A stretch of DNA of 55,310 nt from a virus. The notes beneath the pieces were generated by a model, which worked only from the letters and a program-made list of their open reading frames with translations, ran no database searches and was not told where the DNA came from. The number at the start of each line of letters is the position of its first letter. Position 1 is the first letter of the stretch. The position numbers and the translations under genes are program-made. This document shows, piece by piece, positions 52,000 through 55,310 of the stretch. The stretch covers positions 1 through 55,310 of the IMG/VR virus record IMGVR_UViG_3300023097_000001, one strand, 5' to 3'.

Positions 52000-52074
52000 C
52001 GCTCCTGAGGGATTCGAACCCCCGCAAACCCAGGTTCGTAGCCTGGTGCTCTGTCCGGACTGAGCTAAGAAGCG
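52000..52074 (-). tRNA. tRNA-Arg(ACG)
   Basis: 75 nt; acceptor CGCTTCT with AGGAGCG; stem CCAGG/CCTGG, loop CTACGAA gives ACG (A34 to inosine would read CGN); T-arm GGGGG-TTCGAAT-CCCTC. Confidence 0.93.
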
Positions 52075-52079
52075 ATATT

Positions 52080-52147
52080 ACCCGCCAGGGAATCGAACCC
52101 TGATCTCCTGGGTGTAGGCCAGGAACTCTTCCTTTGAGCTAGCAGGC
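52080..52147 (-). tRNA. tRNA-Val(TAC) with atypical C33
   Basis: 68 nt; acceptor GCCTGCT with GGCGGGT; perfect stem CCTGG/CCAGG; loop CCTACAC gives TAC at 34-36 but has C instead of the near-universal U at position 33. T-arm normal. Function may be impaired or the loop modified. Confidence 0.82.
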
Positions 52148-52152
52148 AAAGC

Positions 52153-52225
52153 CGAAACGCTTGGATTTGAACCAAGAACCCGTGGCTTTTCACGCCACTG
52201 CTCTTCCAAGTTGAGCTACGTCCCG
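52153..52225 (-). tRNA. tRNA-Phe(GAA)
   Basis: 73 nt; acceptor CGGGACG with CGTTTCG; stem GTGGC/GCCAC, loop GTGAAAA gives GAA; T-arm CTTGG-TTCAAAT-CCAAG. Confidence 0.93.
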
Positions 52226-52229
52226 TTGA

Positions 52230-52304
52230 TCCCAGTTCAAGGACTCGAACCTCGAACTCCCGAGTTACAGTCAGGCCGGTTGCCAATTACCATACAAACT
52301 GGGA
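52230..52304 (-). tRNA. tRNA-Tyr(GTA)
   Basis: 75 nt; acceptor TCCCAGT with ACTGGGA; stem CCTGA/TCGGG, loop CTGTAAC gives GTA; T-loop TTCGAGT. The variable arm is short, unlike bacterial tRNA-Tyr. Confidence 0.88.
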
Positions 52305-52308
52305 TAGT

Positions 52309-52382
52309 ACCCCTCCCCAGATTCGAACTGGGAACCTTCCGGGTCTGAGCCGGACGCCTCTGCCAGGTTGGGCTAGAAGGGC
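52309..52382 (-). tRNA. tRNA-Leu(CAG) with short variable arm
   Basis: 74 nt; acceptor GCCCTTC with GAGGGGT; stem TCCGG/CCGGA, loop CTCAGAC gives CAG; T-arm CCCAG-TTCGAAT-CTGGG. Bacterial Leu tRNAs have a long variable arm; here it is about five bases, so the amino acid is less sure than the anticodon. Confidence 0.85.
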
Positions 52383-52459
52383 AAATACCACGTTTATCGG
52401 GCGCACCGGCCCACGGGATCGTACGATTCCCGACGCTGTCACACGTTTTACGAGGTAGT

Positions 52460-52526
52460 CGTGAGGCAGGGATTCGAACCCCACTCGTGGAGCTTATGAG
52501 ACTCCCGAGAAAACCGCATACTCACG
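52460..52526 (-). tRNA. tRNA-Met(CAT), reduced D-arm
   Basis: 67 nt; acceptor CGTGAGT with CCTCACG (inner mismatch); stem GGAGT/GCTCC, loop CTCATAA gives CAT; T-arm TGGGG-TTCGAAT-CCCTG. The D-arm (TGCGGTTTTCTCGG) does not fold canonically. First tRNA of the cluster in transcription order. Confidence 0.72.
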
Positions 52527-52587
52527 CTGTTCCCGTTTTGATTCCCAGACTGGATCTGAACTGGGTGGGGTCATTAGACCCTCAAAT

Positions 52588-52683
52588 CTATCGGCGTGGG
52601 CAGGAGAACATGTGTTGTCCGTTTTTGAGCCCGCAATCGGGGCACCCGTCGTCGCCTGGGGCAAACTGAATGTTACTCACCAT
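52588..52683 (-). CDS. zinc-knuckle micropeptide 4 of 4 (31 aa)
   Basis: GCPDCGLKNGQHMFSCPRR shows exactly C-x2-C-x6-H-x3-C, the same spacing as in the three genes upstream. It overlaps the preceding gene by 7 bp. Start at ATG 52683 (GTG 52680 is possible). Probably binds one zinc ion; function unknown. Confidence 0.65.
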   Translation of the reverse strand: MVSNIQFAPGDDGCPDCGLKNGQHMFSCPRR

Positions 52684-52754
52684 GGCCTATTCGGGCAGGT
52701 TGGGCTGTGGTTGTCGCCTAGACCACCACACCACCTGCACTTGGTAGTCGTCAC
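52677..52754 (-). CDS. zinc-knuckle micropeptide 3 of 4 (25 aa)
   Basis: KCRWCGGLGDNHSPTCPN shows exactly C-x2-C-x6-H-x3-C. The GTG start overlaps the previous stop (GTGA), so translation is coupled. The motif occupies most of the peptide. Confidence 0.65.
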   Translation of the reverse strand: MTTTKCRWCGGLGDNHSPTCPNRPW

Positions 52755-52867
52755 TTGTTCTCGTTCTGTAGGTCCTTGATCACGTCACACCACGAGGCGT
52801 GTACCCCGCCGCTGTTGTGGCAGGTGTCGCAGCGTTCTACGCCGTCTTCATCCTTGTACCTCAACAT
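52751..52867 (-). CDS. zinc-knuckle micropeptide 2 of 4 (38 aa)
   Basis: RCDTCHNSGGVHASWCDV has the C-x2-C-x6-H-x3-C motif, preceded by an acidic 12-residue start and followed by a charged helix (VIKDLQNENK). HASWC is identical to the upstream copy, pointing to tandem duplication. Overlaps that gene by 7 bp. Confidence 0.7.
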   Translation of the reverse strand: MLRYKDEDGVERCDTCHNSGGVHASWCDVIKDLQNENK

Positions 52868-52956
52868 GCGGGCTGATCCCTATCCGGGTTGCGGATACAC
52901 CACGAAGCATGGTTGCCTCCGGAGTGTCCACATTCCCTACACTTGGTATCTGACAC
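52861..52956 (-). CDS. zinc-knuckle micropeptide 1 of 4 (31 aa)
   Basis: KCRECGHSGGNHASWCIRN has the C-x2-C-x6-H-x3-C motif and shares SGG-x-HASWC with the next gene. GTG start two bases after the neighbouring stop, with TACGGAG upstream overlapping that gene's end. A fifth Cys ends the peptide. Confidence 0.65.
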   Translation of the reverse strand: MSDTKCRECGHSGGNHASWCIRNPDRDQPAC

Positions 52957-52958
52957 GT

Positions 52959-53036
52959 CTACTCCGTAGGACACTGACCGCCGGTCGGGCAATTCTCTAC
53001 CCGAGCACCACAGCCATCACAAATTTCTGGAGCCAC
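52959..53036 (-). CDS. Cys-rich micropeptide next to the endolysin (25 aa)
   Basis: GTG start directly after the endolysin stop, preceded by GAAGAAG. ICDGCGARVENCPTGGQC has C-x2-C-x6-C-x5-C; the His of the knuckle array is replaced by Cys. Head of the five-gene Cys-rich run. Confidence 0.6.
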   Translation of the reverse strand: MAPEICDGCGARVENCPTGGQCPTE

Positions 53037-53969
53037 TTACTTCTTCACCAATTCTACATCTAGATGTTCGATCAACGCATCTGCCAGAGCTTCAGCGTCG
53101 ACACCCCCGGAAGTAACCAGGGTCTTTAGTTCAATTACTGCTGCGGTAAGAGCGTCTACCTTCTTCTCGGTGTCTGCTGTGGTCTTACCGAGTGCTTCAC
53201 CAGACTCTACGAAGTTCTCGGCTACGACGTCGTATACCTGCGTGAAAGCAGCAGCAGGCGTGGTGCCCGTGCCCTGCTCGATACCGTCGTGCCAGTCCAG
53301 CCACTTCACCATGGCGTCGCCGAAAGGCACTCCGCGCTCGGTGTAGGTCTTGGAAACTTCGTTGTACATCTGCTGGATAAGTTCTGCTGAGGTGGCCAAT
53401 TCGTCCTCCTGGTTTAGTGCGTCTGCTCGGAACTTGTTCATATCGATCATGAGCCCCGAAGCGTAACCAGGGTCCCACTTGCCTTCTTCGCCCTTGCCGT
53501 TGACCTCACCATGACCTCGGATGTACTGGATGTTTCCACCACAGAACAGGTCGGCTACCGCCTTGGCGAACTTACCGGCGGTGATGTACTGCGCGTTGGT
53601 CATGGGCTGAGTCCCTGGATACACGATCTCCAGGCCTACGGTGTAGTAGTTCCGGTTCTGCGCGTATGGGGCCAGAGGCCCTTCGTTAGGACCGTTTCCG
53701 CCACCAGCGTGCCAGGCTAGGCCTGTGCCGATAACAGTAAGCGTCCCATCGGAGTTACCCGAGAAGTTGCAGAGCATTCCTGGAAGACCAGGACGCCCGG
53801 TTACCAGGGCTTGGAAGGCCGAACCGAAGTTCGTGCCTGTGTGATGGATGATCGCACCTCTGATGTCGATCTGGCCGATACCGTTTCCACGGCCGTACCA
53901 ACCACCCCACTCGTTGACAACGACTCCGCGCTGTCTTAGAAGCTGAACCAAATCGTAAACGTCGCTCAT
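53037..53969 (-). CDS. endolysin, N-acetylmuramoyl-L-alanine amidase (310 aa)
   Basis: Amidase_2/PGRP fold: AIIHHTGTNF (zinc His at 42/43), GLAWHAGGG, YTVGLEIVYPG, and RGHGEVNGKGEEGKWDPG with H153 and D166 as further zinc ligands. It cleaves the amide bond between muramic acid and the stem peptide. The C-terminal 130 residues are acidic and helical (ALGKTTADTEKKVDALTAAV), not a known wall-binding domain. It is read early in the right-arm operon, far from the holin. Confidence 0.93.
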   Translation of the reverse strand: MSDVYDLVQLLRQRGVVVNEWGGWYGRGNGIGQIDIRGAIIHHTGTNFGSAFQALVTGRPGLPGMLCNFSGNSDGTLTVIGTGLAWHAGGGNGPNEGPLAPYAQNRNYYTVGLEIVYPGTQPMTNAQYITAGKFAKAVADLFCGGNIQYIRGHGEVNGKGEEGKWDPGYASGLMIDMNKFRADALNQEDELATSAELIQQMYNEVSKTYTERGVPFGDAMVKWLDWHDGIEQGTGTTPAAAFTQVYDVVAENFVESGEALGKTTADTEKKVDALTAAVIELKTLVTSGGVDAEALADALIEHLDVELVKK

Positions 53970-54112
53970 ACGAACCCCCTTGGGGAATCTAGGACTAGGC
54001 TGTCCTGGCGTTTAACTCCAGCGGTATAGCCTAGATTGCGTTAGCGGACTGACCCCGGAGGGAGTCAAAGTGGAAAGGAGGACACCGCTCAACCTCCGGG
54101 ATCAGAACTTCT
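53970..54112 (-). other. structured gap between terS and endolysin
   Basis: No gene. Two nested hairpins are possible: CCCGGAGG with CCTCCGGG (about 54053-54104) and CTAGGCT with AGCCTAG (about 53995-54034). TTGACT near 54070 on the minus strand has no good -10 at 17 bp. Probably a terminator/leader region that separates terS from lysis and tRNA expression. Confidence 0.4.
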
Positions 54113-54541
54113 TTATGCCACCTTCTGTGCACGTTCCTTGAAGTACGCAGCGATATCCGTGATCTCTGCTTCCTTACCGTCTCGCTCAACTTCGATGCGA
54201 ACACGGCGTCGATCACCTTCGGTGACCAACAGATTGGAGAGTGCGGTATTGATGGCTGCGAACATAACCGCCGAAGGCTTCTCGCCTTGGCGGAGCAACT
54301 TGTTGATGAAGTACATGACGTACCGAGCGTATTCCCAATCGGATGGTTCATAGTACTTCGCTTGTGCCGACTCCTTCAGGGAGTCGTAGAAATTCACGAC
54401 CATTGGATGTGGATCATCCAATGCCAGTGCTGGTGCGATTACCAGTCCTGCGGCTGCTAGCTTCTCGATCGGAATGACTTCGGCATTCCGACGAATCCTC
54501 TCTTCGCTGCGCTTCGGTACTGGACCGGTGATGTTAGCCAT
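54113..54541 (-). CDS. terS: terminase small subunit (142 aa)
   Basis: The opening TGPVPKRSEERIRRN and HPMVVNFYDSLKESAQAKYY, then EPSDWEYARYVMYFINKLL are characteristic of actinophage TerS, which binds the packaging site and activates TerL. It sits close to the presumed cos end and about 4.4 kb upstream of terL, an unusual separation. Confidence 0.88.
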   Translation of the reverse strand: MANITGPVPKRSEERIRRNAEVIPIEKLAAAGLVIAPALALDDPHPMVVNFYDSLKESAQAKYYEPSDWEYARYVMYFINKLLRQGEKPSAVMFAAINTALSNLLVTEGDRRRVRIEVERDGKEAEITDIAAYFKERAQKVA

Positions 54542-54557
54542 TTACTCCTCCTGGGAG

Positions 54558-54860
54558 CTATCTGGCCTTCCTGAGGCCAGGGTGTTGTTCTCTGGGTCGT
54601 TTCGTCAACCTCTTCCTTCGGAGACGTTCCCTCAAACCCTCGGAAGAGGACTTGATGGAGTGACAAGCAGCGCATACTGCTTGGAGGTTGGAAAGGTCAT
54701 GATCATCCCCTGGGATGATGTGATCTACTTCGGTTGCTCTTTGGGAGCAACCTTGGTATCGGAGTTGACATCTATGACCATCACGAACCAAAGCAGCCCT
54801 TCTCAGGGCTGCCCAGTTGGTTGGAAGATGAGAACTCCTTTGAGAGGAGTTCCAACTCAT
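54558..54860 (-). CDS. HNH endonuclease (100 aa)
   Basis: LRRAALVRDGHRCQLRYQGC, then TEVDHIIPGDDHDLSNLQAV and CAACHSIK form a complete HNH module with CxxC-type zinc ligands. Small HNH proteins next to TerS/TerL are required for cos cleavage in HK97-like phages. First gene of the right arm. Confidence 0.92.
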   Translation of the reverse strand: MSWNSSQRSSHLPTNWAALRRAALVRDGHRCQLRYQGCSQRATEVDHIIPGDDHDLSNLQAVCAACHSIKSSSEGLRERLRRKRLTKRPREQHPGLRKAR

Positions 54861-54901
54861 GGTGGTGTCCTTATCGAGTAGGACCGACGTAGGAGGTTCT
54901 A

Positions 54902-54931
54902 CTCTTAGGCATTGGTTTCACACAATGTCAG
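54902..54931 (-). promoter_or_regulatory. candidate promoter of the right arm
   Basis: On the minus strand CTGACA (54931-54926), an 18-bp spacer and TAAGAG (54907-54902), about 40 bases before the HNH start. The TAAG-type -10 resembles P2-P4 of the left arm. Confidence 0.5.
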
Positions 54932-54934
54932 AAG

Positions 54935-54957
54935 AGGATCACCCCGAAGGTGATCCT
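54935..54957. other. perfect 9-bp hairpin near the right end
   Basis: AGGATCACC (54935-54943) pairs with GGTGATCCT (54949-54957) around CCGAA, just upstream of the candidate right-arm promoter. Could be an operator-like inverted repeat or a stop for rightward transcription. Confidence 0.5.
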
Positions 54958-55289
54958 TGTAATGGGTTTTGGAACCAGTCTGGGGTAACCCCCATAACCC
55001 AACCATCTTCCCAACGGGACCCTTGAGGTGTCCCTAGAACCACCAAAATTTTAAAAGAACACGTTGTACCCCCCTTACCCCCCAAACAGCAGGTAAAGCC
55101 GGGTTTTTGTCCTTCATAGAGTAAGTGCCCCGTCCCAGGGCGGATCTGTACGTATGTGTGACCACAGTCACACACGTAACTCTGCGTAAAATATATAGTT
55201 CCAGGTGCAACTACCTGCGGTTTTTCCCGCTGACCTGGGGTTTTGGCTTCAGCAACCCGTACCGGACCGGAGGGGCGCTATACGTTCCG
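54958..55289. other. non-coding right end with inverted repeat and AT-rich island
   Basis: No gene is supported in about 330 bases. An imperfect inverted repeat lies at 55149-55178 (TGTGTGAC/GTCACACA with flanking TACG/CGTA). Just after it is an AT-rich island (AAAATATATAG, 55188-55198), striking in this GC-rich genome and a possible promoter -10 or strand-opening site. CAGGT/ACCTG follows near 55202-55217. Confidence 0.45.
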
Positions 55290-55310
55290 ATGCCCGCGAG
55301 GCGGGGCGGG
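55290..55310. repeat. 21-bp terminal direct repeat, right copy
   Basis: Identical to bases 1-21. See the left copy for interpretation. Confidence 0.9.

Noticed and set aside
52540-52606. A 15th minus-strand tRNA (GGATCTGAAC, like a T-arm)
   Set aside because: The T-stem does not pair (CCCAG with CCAGT), no 7-nt anticodon loop with U33 on a good stem, and the 5' part is coding for the zinc-knuckle peptide ending at 52588. At most a tRNA relic.
1-55310. Lysogeny genes (integrase, excisionase, immunity repressor, attP)
   Set aside because: None recognised on either strand; the Lsr2-like and sigma-like proteins are not repressors of the temperate type.

Overview
The window is one complete, circularly closing tailed-phage genome. 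Its first 21 bases are repeated exactly as its last 21. The gene set is that of a siphovirus of a high-GC actinobacterium, most likely Streptomyces: an Lsr2-like nucleoid protein, an actinophage-style TerS/TerL pair with an HNH partner, an RNase AS-like nuclease and an r1t-type holin. Assignment to Streptomyces is inference from family resemblance. I see no integrase, excisionase or repressor, so a lytic life cycle is likely.

The genome has two convergent arms that meet at a strong bidirectional terminator (33264-33294). The left arm (1272-33248, plus strand) holds about 104 tightly packed, mostly overlapping genes, many under 60 codons. It opens with about 1.2 kb without genes: a C-rich stretch, then four near-identical sigma70-type promoters and a run of hairpins. 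The first dozen genes (1272-5526) are separated by ten stem-loops of similar design. Next come membrane micropeptides (6021-7658), a lone tRNA-Arg, the Lsr2-like protein, a Cas4-like Fe-S nuclease, a SLOG-fold protein and several paralogous small-protein families. An RNA-repair block follows (Rnl1-like ligase, T4-type polynucleotide kinase/phosphatase). The replication block contains a RecA-fold helicase, Endo VII, a primase split over two frames, a DnaQ-like exonuclease, a sigma-like factor and DNA polymerase I. A second, Rnl2-like RNA ligase, an RNase AS-like nuclease and a closing array of Cys-rich and acidic micropeptides end the arm.

The right arm (33302-54860, minus strand) reads, in transcription order: HNH, TerS, endolysin, five Cys-rich micropeptides, 14 tRNAs interspersed with further tiny Cys-rich genes, a fibre-like protein, TerL, portal, MuF protein, scaffold, major capsid protein, a GT4 glycosyltransferase, an Acb2-like anti-CBASS protein, head-tail connectors, major tail protein, tail chaperones with a -1 frameshift, tape measure, minor tail proteins and holin.

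Three themes stand out. First, an RNA-maintenance programme: 15 tRNAs, two RNA ligases, Pnkp and an exoribonuclease, plausibly countering host anticodon nucleases. Second, large arrays of micropeptides in three chemical classes (membrane, acidic, Cys-rich), including four tandem coupled genes sharing the exact spacing C-x2-C-x6-H-x3-C. Third, unusual regulation in the left end: a tandem promoter array followed by repeated intergenic hairpins. The Acb2-like protein and the RNA-repair genes point to active counter-defence.
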